Part shown: piece after piece, positions 24,082-35,239 of the stretch
Position numbering within the stretch: position 1 is the first letter of the stretch
How the letters are laid out: every line of letters starts with the position of its first letter
Assembly (NCBI GenBank): GCA_004794785.1
Contig: SJOL01006586.1
Span: 1,984,569 to 2,048,568 of the forward strand
Direction: 5' to 3'
From: Opisthorchis felineus
Lineage: Eukaryota; Platyhelminthes; Trematoda; Opisthorchiida; Opisthorchiidae
Length of the DNA stretch: 64,000 bases
Notes under the pieces: model-generated
The model's database searches: none
Seen by the model: only the letters and a program-made list of their open reading frames with translations
Told to the model about the DNA's origin: nothing
Made by a program: the position numbers and the translations under genes

Positions 24082-24600
24082 CTACATTGGTGTAAATTGT
24101 TTTGGGTTACGAATGGACCACCGTCTTGGTGTGCATATGGATTCGACTTGGGTTTTGTCTATTTGCACAGGGGGCACATGTGTGGATGGTAACTCAAAAG
24201 TATCCAACAATATGTTCAGAGGAATTGAGTTATCCGATGTATCCGGTGCAGCGTGTCCAGGGCGAAGTTGATTCGCGTGACGGACCCATGTGGCAGACTG
24301 TACGTCAGCTTCGTATATGACGCTACCCACGCGGCGCTTGAAGTAACCTTGAGTCCATTTCTCTTCGCCGCTGCGATAGTCCTTAGCCAAGACCGAATCA
24401 CCGGGATTATAGGTGGTATGAACGGCACCATGATGGCGGTTGAACTGTCGCTCCATTTGTGTTTCTTTTTTGTAGGTGCGGGGGAGATAGGCTTACCACA
24501 TCTATGGGTAAACGGATTTTACGCCCAAAAAGCGCTTCCGCGGGTGAGTTGTTGTTGGTCATATTTGGGTTAGGTGTCGCACGGTAGCTTAACAAGAAGC
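24082..24600 (-). pseudogene. Integrase C-terminal remnant (Ty3/gypsy)
   Basis: The segment begins ESFLLSYRATPNPN, continues with NNNSPAEALFGRKIRLPIDV, and, after a frameshift near 24440, with ERQFNRHHGA, PGDSVLAKDYR, KWTQGYFKRRVGSVIYE and HANQLRP. These are the end of the integrase core domain and the GPY/F-type C-terminal module of Ty3/gypsy integrases. The zinc-binding HHCC domain and the DDE catalytic residues lie in the deleted part. The segment is not functional alone. Confidence 0.85.
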
Positions 24601-24649
24601 TTTCAATAATCTCCTCTGACGTTTTCTTCCCTTTAAGTTTTTGAAGTGT

Positions 24650-24889
24650 GGCTTAGGTTTTGGAACAATGTCCAAGACCATCGTGAAAAACATCAGAAAA
24701 TTTTGATTGGATTGTGCGTGTGAGTTGCTGGGGAATGCTTGTATGTGTGAGATGCACACTGTCACATACAGGCTGCAGAGGGACACAAAAAAGATTAAGC
24801 TGATCTATCCAGTCAAGACCAAGCGAATTCAGATCTGGACAATCTGTGAGGTAGCAAATGCCTTTAAATCGTATATTATTGAATGACAC
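24650..24889 (-). pseudogene. Protease-RT linker remnant and pol deletion junction
   Basis: The minus-strand reading contains LGLDWIDQLNLFCVPL (the GxDW motif at the end of gypsy proteases or RT linkers), then TRTIQSKFSDVFHDGLGHC. That segment normally stands just before the first RT motif of Mag-type pol proteins. Within a few codons the reading passes into the integrase end (…EEIIESFLLSYRATPN), so the deletion junction lies about 24600-24660. It removes all of the RT. Confidence 0.75.
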
Positions 24890-24959
24890 ATCACAAGTGA
24901 GTTCACCAGTGAACGGTAAGTTGTTGCCGGAAGCAGACTGTGCACGAAGGTTGGTAGCA

Positions 24960-25160
24960 GAAAGTAATGGCTTCCCGATTGCATTTCAAATGGAACGTGA
25001 AAACAGTGTGATGTCTGAGGCTGTATCGAGCTGAAGACGGACAGGATGATTATTCACGGAAAGTGTGATAAATTTTCTGCAGGCTGCGAAATCCACTTTG
25101 AATGATACGAAAACAGAATTCGATCGACATCGTTTCCGTTGTGATGTAGGAGCCGATTTA
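24960..25160 (-). pseudogene. Retroviral-type aspartic protease remnant
   Basis: Near 25025 the minus strand encodes VRLQLDTASDITL, the catalytic D-T/S-A/G motif of LTR-retrotransposon proteases, preceded by KFITLSVNNHP. It follows gag directly and is followed by the RT-proximal linker, so the gene order is as expected. The frame is broken further downstream. Confidence 0.75.
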
Positions 25161-25164
25161 GGTG

Positions 25165-26142
25165 CTATCTTTCGGTGATCAGTCGGCTCTGCTCTCTGTG
25201 GGAAAAAAATCCTTCCTTATGACCAATACGACGGCACGTTTGGCATTGGTGTTTTCTGAAAGGGCAAAAGCGAGTGTAATGCCAGTTACCACGGGACCGA
25301 AATGGTGTAGAAGGTTTATTGTGTTTGAAATGAGAGCTGCGCTGCAACGCCTTATTCTGATTTCCGGAAACATGGTGCATTATGTCGTATGGGCCAGCTG
25401 ATGCTTGGCCAATCATTGTGTTGTCCTGGTTCAGTTGAATGAGGTGGTGACATTCAGCACTGAGCTCCTGTAGAATGATGTTTGGGTTTTGTTCAAGCAA
25501 CAATATTGTCCGGATGTTTGCATGACGAGAGGACTGGGTGCCAGATATAAATATAAGGCATTGGAACTGATGTTCGTTTATATCGCTGGGCTTGAAACGC
25601 TCGCATTCTCGATTGACAAGTGTTGTAAAGCCGACAAAGTCATCATCCTTCATGACGAATTTGAGACATTGGTATCGGATGTTGAACAAGGATGTGTTGT
25701 CATCAAAGATTTTGGTAAGGGTCTGGACAGTGCTGTCGAAGCTAAGATCATTGCGCTGTTTAGGAAGTATGTAATTCGTGTAACGGTTATGTTCACGTGT
25801 GCCAAGTTTCCTAAGTAACAGCCGTACTTTCCATGGGTCATCTTGCTTGGCGAAATCAACTCTGAATATTTCTTGGTACCTTTTGAACCAAGAGTCAAAA
25901 TTTCGATCTGCATCCGCGTCAAAAGTAAATTTGATGATAGAATTAGCAATAGAGTCTGCAGATGAAATTGATGGTTGACATATGCTACTTTCTGGGGCCT
26001 GAATACTCAGATTTTTTGTCAGCGCTTCTATGAGTTTCAGCTGCGTGTGCTCAAATTGCTTTTGTTGCTGCAGTTGCGCGTGCTCAAACTGCTTTTGCTG
26101 GTGTTCCAAAAGCACCTGAAGTTGATCAGCTGAAATTGACAC
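25165..26142 (-). CDS. Gag-like protein of Mag-type LTR retrotransposon
   Basis: An open frame of about 325 codons. Residues 5-40 are a glutamine-rich heptad region containing a duplicated QQKQFEH unit. Residues about 65-230 match the gag core of K02A2.6/Mag-type elements: FTFDADADRNFDSWFKRYQ, KVRLLLRKLGTREHNRY, FNIRYQCLKF and QFQCLIFISG. Near the C-terminus HQCQTCRRIGHKEGFF is a CX2CX4HX4C nucleic-acid-binding knuckle in which the last Cys has become Phe, so the zinc finger is probably lost. The first listed codon is GTG. The frame is open upstream to an in-frame TAG inside the LTR, with no ATG close by, so the start is uncertain. Confidence 0.8.
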   Translation of the reverse strand: MSISADQLQVLLEHQQKQFEHAQLQQQKQFEHTQLKLIEALTKNLSIQAPESSICQPSISSADSIANSIIKFTFDADADRNFDSWFKRYQEIFRVDFAKQDDPWKVRLLLRKLGTREHNRYTNYILPKQRNDLSFDSTVQTLTKIFDDNTSLFNIRYQCLKFVMKDDDFVGFTTLVNRECERFKPSDINEHQFQCLIFISGTQSSRHANIRTILLLEQNPNIILQELSAECHHLIQLNQDNTMIGQASAGPYDIMHHVSGNQNKALQRSSHFKHNKPSTPFRSRGNWHYTRFCPFRKHQCQTCRRIGHKEGFFSHREQSRLITER

Positions 26143-26158
26143 CGTGGGAGACCCATCG

Positions 26159-26361
26159 CTAGCTGGGTAATTTGGGAGCTTGATGGAATTTATTCTATCT
26201 CGTTTGATAGTCTAGTACATGAGTTGGAAAACCTCAAGGAAGAAGACAAAGGACACCAGATGAAGATCCGCTATATTGCAGACAAACTAACGGAAGAAAG
26301 AGCGCTGTGGCCCAGTTGGCTACAACAGAGAGAAAATGAAGTCTCAGCGAAATATTACAAA
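26159..26361 (-). repeat. 5' LTR of Mag-like element
   Basis: Pairs with 23826-24030. On the minus strand it starts TGTAATATTTCGC. The 3' end reads CCCAGCTAGCG where the other LTR has CTAGCA. Directly downstream comes TGGGTCTCCCACGG, a TGG-starting candidate primer-binding site; I could not match it to a specific tRNA. Confidence 0.75.
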
Positions 26362-26364
26362 GGG

Positions 26365-28775
26365 CAGAATTGTTCGTTAGGAACTGACAGTCCTATCAAT
26401 TAGTGAAAGACTGAAGTAGACTCAGAGGTTTTGGATGGGAAGTTGCTTGAATGTTTCATAAGTTTGGAGGTGTTTAACCCAGGGTAATCCAGCGAGTCAC
26501 AAAACAATACATCGAATCCTGCAGAGAACAACCTCTATGCTTGCTAACAGGTGTTGAATTAACATTTCAGCTACGCACGACTTAAGGCAGTAAGTACAGT
26601 GTTCAGCAAAAAATGTACAAAAGTTATTCTATGGAATTCACATGGAATTCAACTGAATGTTCCCACCTGGATTTGAATGTATACCTGGTCAGTGAATGCA
26701 TTCGACTTATTCACTGAGGCTCATTGCCATGTCGTGAATTCATGAAAATTGTACTGTTGCATTACAACCCCGCAGCGTACCAAGCTTGCCCCTCATGTAC
26801 TATGTGTTATTACCATGTGTTATCTAGTCAAGTAACCCGATCTTACTTTGTTATTTATCGTCCCCTCAGCTAGATGCCGAACCAGATCTCATTCACCTGT
26901 ATTATCGAGTGTGGAAACTGCAGTACCCGAAGAGGATGGGTGCGTCAGCCATATACCTGACATTGAATGGTGGAGCGCTCCATGTTTTTCAGTAAGTGAT
27001 TACTCCCTCAAATATAGAACACTGCATAGGTAGTAATTAGACACTCGATTCAACTGCGGAGCTGACAAGAGTAACCAAATACTCAGACACGACTGTTATC
27101 ATGGCTTGGATAAACAGTGGTCACAACGCACACGCTCGGCAATACAGATGGATAATTGGTTTTCTGTAGGACATATCTGTTGGGTACCTTTTTCTAACTG
27201 ATGACTTCAAATGGAAAGGACCATTAGGCAGCACGAACAAATGGTGTGCAACCGCCTAGATCACAACGATCGATTGAAGCGGACGTATATGGTTCGCTAG
27301 ATTTTGGTGCTCTTAATCTGGCACGAGGGGGTTGCAGACGGCTTCAAGTGAAAAAGAAACAAGTGAAGTGAGTAGTCAACTATATGTTCATGTTTTCGAA
27401 GACTACGCCATTGGTCTTAAACATCTTCCAGTCTATTGACAAGAATTAAAACCACTTCGTTACGTATGCTAATGTCGAACAGTGTACGTGCACTTTTTGG
27501 CAAATGGTGCACTTATACCTCAAGGTTGAATGTAACGTTTAGCTAAGGGTTACGGTTTCTGTTGCCTGCCTTTTGAGTAAGGATTTAACTTCAGACGGAG
27601 AGCACCTGTTCGAATTAGAAGTGTCTTTGGGTCGGGAAAGCTTTTCGTGGACAAAACTCTGAAACAGATATTCTGAGACTCCACGTAACAACATAAGATT
27701 CATTATCGGAAGTGAGTAGGGACAAATCTTTTGGGAGTTTATTCTTTATCACCGTATGCAAAAACCGCAATTCCACAAGAACACGTGAAATAAGAGGCCA
27801 CATATGTAATCCCAAATCCCACTGCTAACAGTCGCTTTTTCACCACTTAGTAGGGAAAAAGCGTCACCAGTGGGTACGAAAATTGCGTATTTAGTAGCAA
27901 GTAGGAATGTCATTCCATTGTCTGTCAGTTCTGTAAGCTTACAGTCCTAGCTCAGTTGACATGTGCCAAGTGAATCTCCGCAAAAGGGAAACCGGAATGA
28001 TTACATTTTACTCGATTTAGATGAGTCATTTCTGAGCACCATTATGGAAAGTCTGATTATACGACGGAGAATCTGAAATTTCAACCCAGAGTATGAAGTC
28101 GGTCGAGATAAAGTCAAGGTATCAGATGCTATTTTCGGTGACTTCAAAATAGCAGCCTACCCCATCTCTGTGAGCCATACGAGTCTGGTTTTATTAAAGT
28201 TGAAGGCTGGTAATTAGCAACGTTGCAACTTACTGACGAGGTCAGTGTGTCTGTTGGTGGTTGACCTGTTTATTGTAACCGATAATCTTGATACAGGTAC
28301 CCAACCATGAACCAAAGAGGCATCAAGAGGGACCACTGATGATACCTTACAGACAAGCTCAGCAAATACATCAATCAGCAACTCGCTAACCCCTGCTTAA
28401 ACTCCGAGTTTCCTGATTCACTGAAGTACAAAACATGTAGGAATAAAAGGATCACGTATCGGCACCACATCACCTGATCTTGTGCCCAGTTTTCTGCCCC
28501 TATCAAAAAGGTTTCAAAATCCATAGTATACAGTCAGTTTTTGTCAAATAAGTCACTGAATTTTAAACGTGTGCATTAGAACCACATTCGCCTGTAGAGA
28601 ATTAAACATGTCGCCTTTTTGACGAAGTTATGGGCACAGTTTGTGTTATGAACTTCGGCGAAACTGTATTTTGTTGACATTACGCGGAGAGTCCTAAACT
28701 ATTCAGCGGAGATTTCTTCCTGTAAGTTAAGCCATTCTTATTGGAAATGAGTGGAGCTATATTCCGTCTGAGTGC
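26365..28775. other. No recognisable gene
   Basis: Nothing here resembles a coding exon or a repeat seen elsewhere in the window. Open frames are short and start with alternative codons. Confidence 0.45.
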
Positions 28776-28777
28776 AA

Positions 28778-28960
28778 GCTAATCACAATACTGATAAAAC
28801 GCGATTAGCCCAAGAGCTTAATCTTCAATACTAGTTGGGAGGTTTCGAATCCAAATCACTCCCGACGTTTATGGGATGGGAACATCTGATGATTCCGAAT
28901 AACCGTGAAAGAGCTATACAGTGGTTCTCGGCTTTTTGGCATAGATTACCTTCACTCACA
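28778..28960 (+). mobile_element. tRNA-derived SINE with hammerhead-like tail, copy 1
   Basis: Starts with GCTAATCACAAT like the 43.9 kb copy. A decayed tRNA-like head follows (TTGGGAGGTTTCGAATCC near 28836 is a B-box relic). A hammerhead-like segment comes next, ending in TTCTCGGCTTTTT. The architecture of tRNA-related head plus hammerhead is that of the Sm-alpha family of schistosomes. Confidence 0.55.
28880..28925 (+). ncRNA. Hammerhead-ribozyme-like motif in SINE copy 1
   Basis: CTGATGA at 28886-28892, a short stem II candidate, then GAAA at 28907-28910. GAGCTATA would give an AUA cleavage triplet, and CAGTGG stands in the stem I 3' position. Stem II and stem I pairing are poor in this copy, so activity is unlikely. 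The motif is identified mainly by alignment to the copies at 34.3 and 44.0 kb. Confidence 0.45.
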
Positions 28961-28964
28961 GGGC

Positions 28965-30110
28965 AAGATCTCCTTTGAGGGACTTATTTCTTCCATCAGC
29001 ATCTTCAAACTGTAGAAGTCCTAGATTTCTTTTTCAGTCCTGTTCACCAACGGCTTTTAAACCCTAACTGTGTTTTCTATAACGCGGGGTTAGCTCTTTG
29101 GGTGAGGGTTTGTGGCCACTCGCCTAAACCGGAGGTCACTCAATGTTCAGTCTGTTTTCCAGACAATATGCCTGCGTTTTTCGACAAGCTGAATAGTACC
29201 CACTTCTCAATCCGTTCCAGATTTTTCTTGCTGCGTAAGTGTTCTTTATCCGAATCTCTGTTCACCCTAAGTTCTTCTGTATACGAATAACTTCATCATC
29301 TAAAGCAAACCCCAACTACAAAAGTAAAATATTACCTTATCATCCGGTGATGTTACACCAATGAAGGTAGTTCCCATTGAGGTGTAATTTTCATTTCGAG
29401 GTTGTGAACTGGACCCGAATCACACAACTCAAGACTTGCAATGTAGCTCCAGTTTCCAGGCTTGCTGAATTTATCATTGGCTGACTGACTTTATCATTAT
29501 TGCAAGGACGGTTTACAATGAGCAGCCTTGACAACAATGGACAAAACTTTCATGAGGTTGTGGGTGCTGAATTATTTAGTGCAAAATATCCTACCGTTTG
29601 TTGTTAAATTCAATGTGGTAATGAGCTGCACGGTCCTCCATGAGTGACTTCATTTGGTCGACTATAGTTAGGCTACCAATGAGGTAATTCATACTGAGGT
29701 CTGCGTCCTATGGCTCAAGTCATTCAGATTCACCGGGCTGACGTAGAAGCATCATGTTTGTTATTGCAATTTTCTATTCCTAAGAGAGCCTACTATTCTC
29801 GGGCGGCACAAAACAGTGACATTTCCAATATTAAGAATATGTCAAGGGTTTGGCCCGATAAACGAACTGATGACTTTCCATCTAACGTTCTAACCCTTTG
29901 GGATATGAGGAATTCGGTCCCCAATAAATCAGGGGAACAACAACGACTAGCATGTCGACTTATTCATATCGATCGAGGAATATTGGCGGTGGAACATATC
30001 AATTTGTCAGGGCCATGTTTACATTCATACATGAAAATGCAGAGACTTCGTTTGTATACGACGAAAACCAAAGCGCTCTGGAAACGACTTGAGACATGCA
30101 AGTAAACCAA
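28965..30110. other. No recognised gene; 131-codon ATG frame
   Basis: A frame from an ATG at 29710 to 30105 (131 codons) has no recognisable domain and no splice context linking it to the FN3 exons downstream. It could be chance or a decayed repeat frame. Otherwise nothing is seen. Confidence 0.35.
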
Positions 30111-30123
30111 CTTCAATTTGTAT

Positions 30124-30330
30124 TATGAAGTTCCCAGTAAACTGCTCGATGCCCGTGTGTCGCCAATAAAAAAACGTTTCAGATTGCCTGTGGAGATTTA
30201 TGAACCAGATACATAGCACAATGAAATAGTATTGTCTGGCACACCCTCAAAAGTCCCCGGGGCACAGGCACTATGTTGTACGACAACAGTGACAAAATAT
30301 GTCTGACATTGGAAATCATACAAGACTTTT
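30124..30330 (+). repeat. 210 bp direct repeat, copy 1
   Basis: Runs from GAAGTTCCCAGTAAACTGCTCGAT through TTTCAGATTGCCTGTGGA to GTGACAAAATATGTCTGACA. It matches 35560-35765 at about 85-90% by eye, in the same orientation and 5.4 kb away. The pair brackets FN3 exon 2 of gene A. No terminal inverted repeats or polymerase III boxes were found. Confidence 0.8.
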
Positions 30331-30637
30331 GGGTTTTTCTCGCCAGAGAAGTAGTATAAAAATACCGTGCACACTTGTGGTGTGCAGACTATCGAAATCA
30401 AATGCGGTCTCTGGTCTTTTGCGTGCTTTCTTTCGTTTGCGCTACAAGTAGGTGGCTTAGCAGCATATCTAATTTTCGACTGAGTATTACGGCTGGCTTA
30501 TTTTGCATCTCAGATGAGTTTAAACACAATGTTCTCCAAACAGAGTGCCTCTTATTTATAAGCTGTTTTCTCGAATCTTGACAAAATTATACTTCGAAAA
30601 CTAAGCAGTCATATTGTTTTCATTTTCATTGGACTAG

Positions 30638-30928
30638 CAGATGCAAATTATGAGATAGCTCAACCTGTGATCACGAATGTCACCCTTACGAGCGCAGGTG
30701 CAGTCGTGTCTTGGTATGTACCCAGTCTGGTTCCAATGGAACGACACGAAGTCACCTACAAAGGATCGGACAATACCGTTGAAACGATCGCCGTGACAGG
30801 AGACCGAAGTGATGCACTGCTCCTACTCATAAGGCCATGTGTTAATTACTCTGTCGTGGTGCAATCCTTCAGCCGGACTTCTCAGTCACCCGAGTCTCTC
30901 CCCGAGGAATTCTCAGGAAGATTGTTAC
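30638..30928 (+). CDS. Gene A, FN3 exon 1
   Basis: A 291 nt exon (97 codons) in phase 1-1. It lies between an acceptor TTGGACTAG|CA and a strong donor C|GTAAGTG. The encoded domain reads QPVITNVTLTSAGAVVSWYV, then EVTYKG, then RPCVNYSVVVQSFS, the B, C and F strands of a fibronectin type III fold with the core Trp in VVSW and the F-strand Tyr. It has the first-position Cys (RPC) but lacks the CGWS-type Cys found in later domains. There is no counterpart for this domain among the recognised exons of gene B. No upstream start exon was identified, so it is not necessarily the first exon of the gene. Confidence 0.8.
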
Positions 30929-33382
30929 GTAAGTGTAGGCTGTCATAACAACGTCGTCTATCGCGCTTTTTAATTAATACGACACATGATGGGCCAAGCA
31001 AATGGTATCACTGATCTGAATTCGTGACAAATGTGAGTTCCGTGGCGTCTGCGGTATTATCAACCGTGCTGTTGGGATGTGTACACTAGATTCCATAAGA
31101 AATATACCCTTGAGGCTTACCGAGACACAAGGAAAGGATGTCCCTTAATTGTAACTGGTGAGTATAACAACAGGCGTAGAGTGAGAAAAAGGTTACTTCT
31201 ACTCTGGATGAGCATTTTTTGCGAGTAGAATAGCTACGACAGGTCGATCAATTCATACATATATACATGAAACACTTCTTTGGTCCCAACACGAGTTGAT
31301 GTCCCTTGGCCATGTATATGTGCACGGTACACCAAAATATTCCTGCTTGCGGTAGTCCATCGACTTCATTTACATCATAGCCTAATGGGCCTGGATCTCA
31401 TGCATTTTGTGCCGCAATTCATGGTACACGTAGATGACCTCTATTCAGCATGAGCTATCTAGGTTTTGGGGTTACTACCGTCGTTGGTAACACCCCTTCC
31501 GTTGGTTTTCGTACATCCAGGTTGAACGAAAAGCATCAGTGAGCAGTGTGAATGATAAGTAACGTGTGGGTGTTGAAAAATTTTGTTGCCTGAATTGCCG
31601 TCCAGATAGCTTCAGTCGGATTTGAGGGACAGGGAGGAGGCAAATCATTCTTGACATTTTCATAAATTGTTGATCTAGAACAGGTTATAAATGACACTTT
31701 CGAGGTCAAAAACGAATAACGTTTAGATAAATTTGTTGTCCCGTTTGAAGTATGACCTCCAGTGGTTAATTAATTGAGGGCGGAATTTAAGATGCTGAAA
31801 ATCTCCTCAGAGGCTCGTTGCATTCTAAAGAAAAAAAACTGAAGAGACCATGTCACACCTGTATTTTTTGCATACCCAGTAATGGAGACTGCTATAAAAA
31901 AACAGGTCATGTTCACTCCACTTTTTACTCGACTGAAGCTTAGTTGTATCATTCAGTTTACAAGAGTTGTATGCTCGTGATTTGTCCTATCGTACAGCCT
32001 GCGAAACTTTTACCCTAATACTTTTTTCTGGATTTTGAATGTGTTTTGATCTATATAGTCGAAATTTTCCGGTGTAAATCTCAAGGCAGTGAAATACTAT
32101 TCTGTCTTCCCATCACGAGGAACGGTCGAATTGGCAATTTTCTTGGAAGTAAGCTCTGTTTTGGGGAGATAAGCGGGTAGACTTTGTAGGATCCCTTCGC
32201 ATGGCCGAAGTGGACACTAATTGAGTTCTTCAACAAATTCACCATAATAAGACTGGAAGTGGTCACGGGTTCAGAGGGGAGATTTTTGTTACCAACAACC
32301 ACCATATTAGGTGAATTTGACGATAAATGCATCTGAACGTTGTTTACCAGGGTAAAACATTCCGGGATTAAACAAAAGAAAAACACAACATGCCTCTAAC
32401 GTACTACTTTTGTCGGTTGGCTGTGATTTTCATGATCATCCGCTTTTCTATCCCCACTCTTTCGAAAACGTCAACTTTTTCGTTGCTCTCTACCCAACTT
32501 TTCCTATCATAGAGCGTACAGACTATTTAGAAAACACATCAAAATATGCTGAGACTAGCATCTAACTTAGAGTTCATATGTTTGGCACTAGTCATATGGG
32601 TGTTTCATTGAGATTATATTCCGTTAGAGCAGTCTTTACAGTGCTCCACATGCTTTAAGGAGACCACAACTTTTCAGGCAATATTACGCATCCGAAGGCC
32701 GCTTGAATTGAAGATTTAGCCTAATACGACGTACTTAGAGCCTTTAATCCTGAAACATGCACGCGTAATGCGACGTTTCATTAAATAAATTGGCCTTGAT
32801 TATGTTTCTTCAGTGCCTGGTGCATGCAAAACGTCAGTTACCTACACTTTTTTCCTGTCGCCAAAGAGTGGACTAGGAAAGAATCACCCTAAATTGTGCC
32901 CCTGTGTGAATGTCGTTGATGGAAGCAACGGGCACCGATTTGACTGGTTTTAAACGGATACTGTTATCCCAGGTAAAAAGTCAAAATCACAGTTTTGAGT
33001 ACGGGTTAGCTTATGTACAAAAGTTACGTTTTAATCTGATTGACCAGCCTTCCGTCTTTTCGAAAGCACTTCTTTCGAGAGGTGTTCTGTTCCTCTTAAT
33101 TCAAAAAAAGTGGGACCAACTCATTTCGCGCTTCTAATGAAAACGCATCCTTCTGAACGGCGGTACTCTACTTCGACAACATGGTATTGTTCACACAAGA
33201 AAACATCTGAAATGGGTGTGCCTATTTATTTAAACCAGGGGAAAAACAGATACTGATTCCATATTGGTGTCCTTAAGTTGCATGTTGGGCGTTACTAAAT
33301 TCTAATACAGAGTGTAATCATCCGTACTGTTAGCCTGTCGCTGAAATGCAAATATTTGTTCTCTTGGTGTCGTTCTGCTCAG

Positions 33383-33661
33383 CCACCCCGTTATCTCCCA
33401 TCAATTTGTACGTCGAAACTGGCCCGACCGGAAGGTATTTATACTGGGAATACCCGGGCGACATAAGCTCGGTTAGAAAGTATAACATCTATGGTTATTC
33501 AAACACAACCGTCAGCGAGCACCAATCTGTCCTTTCAAATGCGAACATGGCCGATTTGGTGCAGTTTCCTTCTGAACATCAATTCCTTCTTTGGATGACT
33601 GCAGAAAATATGTGTGGCACTTCCAGTAAATCGATTCCGGTATTTTTGAATGCACTCCAAG
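33383..33661 (+). CDS. Gene A, FN3 exon 2
   Basis: A 279 nt exon (93 codons) in phase 1-1, after TTCTGCTCAG and before G|GTAAGTTT. The FN3 features are SPINLYVE, a core Trp in YLYWEY, VRKYNIYGY, then LLWMTAENMCGTSSKS, the F strand and F-G turn with the family's second-position Cys. The best match is the gene B exon at 58644-58922; both share KY after the Trp, a FxxEH segment and AxNxCGxSxxS. An in-frame ATG with a hydrophobic stretch lies just upstream (33346), but it is the pyrimidine tract of the acceptor and should not be read as a signal peptide without transcript support. Confidence 0.85.
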
Positions 33662-34225
33662 GTAAGTTTCTTCTGCATTTTTTCTTAAACAAGCAGGTTT
33701 GTGAAAAACCGGTACTTTTTATTCTATTTTTTATGACAGACATATAGAGACAATTTTCACAATGGAGTCAGTTTGCAAGCATGTATATGCAGGAGCAAAT
33801 AACTACTTTAGTATTGGTAGTCACACTAGAAATATCCAGCAGAATATGCATATACGGGCTGTTTCAAAGAGATACTTGTCACATGCTTTCTGGTTGCAGT
33901 GAATACGTGAACGGTAGAGACGGGAGGCTTATCGGAATTCCGACTAACTGACACTTAGACTCTGGATATAGCGCCACTTACCTTTCAGTGACGGTATCCA
34001 TATCCTCAGTCTATAACTACTCAGATGGGAATTTCACCCATTGTATCACATTTTCTCCATTTCGCGCTACATATAGATTTTTAGGAATGTGGAGATATTC
34101 GAGAATTCTGATAGAAATTTCGTCCTATATATGAACCTAATCTAACCCAGAGCCACTGTGCAGCCGTTTCCTCCCTATCGGAAATTATTACTGGTGCCAT
34201 CAAAATCTACCAATTCCTTGCACCG

Positions 34226-34400
34226 ATGCCCTTCAACTCACAAGGCTGATCAGCCACTCGTTGCCAAATGTTTGTGTTCAAACACTGGACAGAAGGTTGC
34301 GGGTTTGTGAGATTTGCACTGCTGAAGATTCCAAACTCGGATGAAACAGCTGAACAGTGATTATCGGCTTTTAAGCGTGGATTGGATTCACTGGCGCAAT
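34226..34400 (+). mobile_element. tRNA-derived SINE with hammerhead-like tail, copy 2
   Basis: A decayed head (GTTCAAACACTGGACAGAAGG, then TTGCGGGTTTGTGAG) is followed by the hammerhead segment and TTATCGGCTTTTAAGCGTGG. It aligns block for block with the copies at 28.8 and 44.0 kb. It lies in the intron between gene A exons 2 and 3, in the sense direction. Confidence 0.6.
34316..34360 (+). ncRNA. Hammerhead-ribozyme-like motif in SINE copy 2
   Basis: The best-preserved layout in the window. GCACTG (34316-34321) can pair with CAGTG (34355-34359) as stem I. CTGAAGA (34322-34328) fits CUGANGA. TTCC/GGAT can form stem II, and GAAA lies at 34343-34346. A palindromic ACAGCTG provides a minimal, loopless stem III like that of schistosome hammerheads. 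The cleavage triplet reads GAA instead of a GUH triplet, so this copy should be inactive. Confidence 0.6.
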
Positions 34401-35239
34401 GAAAACCCTATTGAATTTAAAATAAGGCTTCCAAATCGTTCAAGGTCAAGCTGAGCTGAAGCAGCACGAGATTATTTATAAAAGCACCCGTTAGATTGCC
34501 TTTCTAATACACAACTTGACAACATATTGCAGGGGACACCAATGCCGAAGGCCTCTAGGTGAATGCATTTCATCGGTACTGTATTATGAGCTTGTTTTTC
34601 GCTTGTTCTGAATTGGTTTTCAGTGAAACAGTAAGGATGGTTGTTTGGCGGCACCAATTTCAGCTGCTTAGCGTGCTTGGCAAATACTTCTGGCCCTGCT
34701 TTTGTGAATGAATTTCTATCCGAAACACTTATGTTTTTCATGGGATAGAAAACTAAGCTTTTGGTACTGTCCAGTCCAGATAGGCCTTCCCTGAATACGG
34801 TGAGACTCAGTACCTCGCGGTTGAAATGTGCAAAATCGGGATTTGTTCTCTGTCTCAAACTCACTCATGGAAAACAAGCTTTGTTGGTGTGTTACCAATT
34901 AAGAGTAAACGTTCAGCTTTTCGCCCAAAATGTATTTAGCTCAAGTATTGTTCATTCAAATGAAATTGCTGAGTGTGATTTTATGTGGATTACTCAAGCT
35001 TCAAGCCAAAAATATCCACCTATTTCCGTCCCAACGAAATCCCCATAGTGACACTACCGAAGTGTCACATTGGTGTCTCTGAAGCAAACTCAACTGCTCG
35101 CGAAACACACATTTGCACACCAATTTGGCTTTAATGAGAGGCTCAACTGAAACCGGCCGAATCTGTCGTTTTGACAACCTTCAGCTGAATGCCCAATAAA
35201 AAACTTGCCTTATTTTTCAGTTGATATAGCCATAAGTAG

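Larger units (their letters stand above)
23826..26361 (-). mobile_element. Mag-like Ty3/gypsy LTR retrotransposon, internally deleted
   Basis: Two direct repeats of ~203 bp bound a 2.1 kb interior that reads, on the minus strand, gag, protease, a short RT-proximal linker, then the C-terminal end of integrase. Reverse transcriptase, RNase H and the integrase catalytic core are missing. The LTRs begin TGTAATA and the 3' LTR ends in CTAGCA. A purine-rich tract (about 24029-24055) precedes the 3' LTR. LTR identity is about 90% by hand count, so the insertion is old. Clear target-site duplications were not found (CTGTG on the left, AAGGG on the right). Confidence 0.85.

Noticed and set aside
31260..31700. 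Possible DNA transposase remnant on the minus strand
   Set aside because: Short fragments looked vaguely transposase-like, but no DDE/D motif, terminal inverted repeats or family-specific segment could be confirmed.
33346..33382. ATG plus hydrophobic stretch in frame with gene A exon 2, looking like a signal peptide
   Set aside because: It coincides with the pyrimidine tract and AG acceptor of a family-standard 279 nt phase-1 exon. Translated pyrimidine tracts mimic hydrophobic leaders; the same effect appears before exon 3 near 37709.
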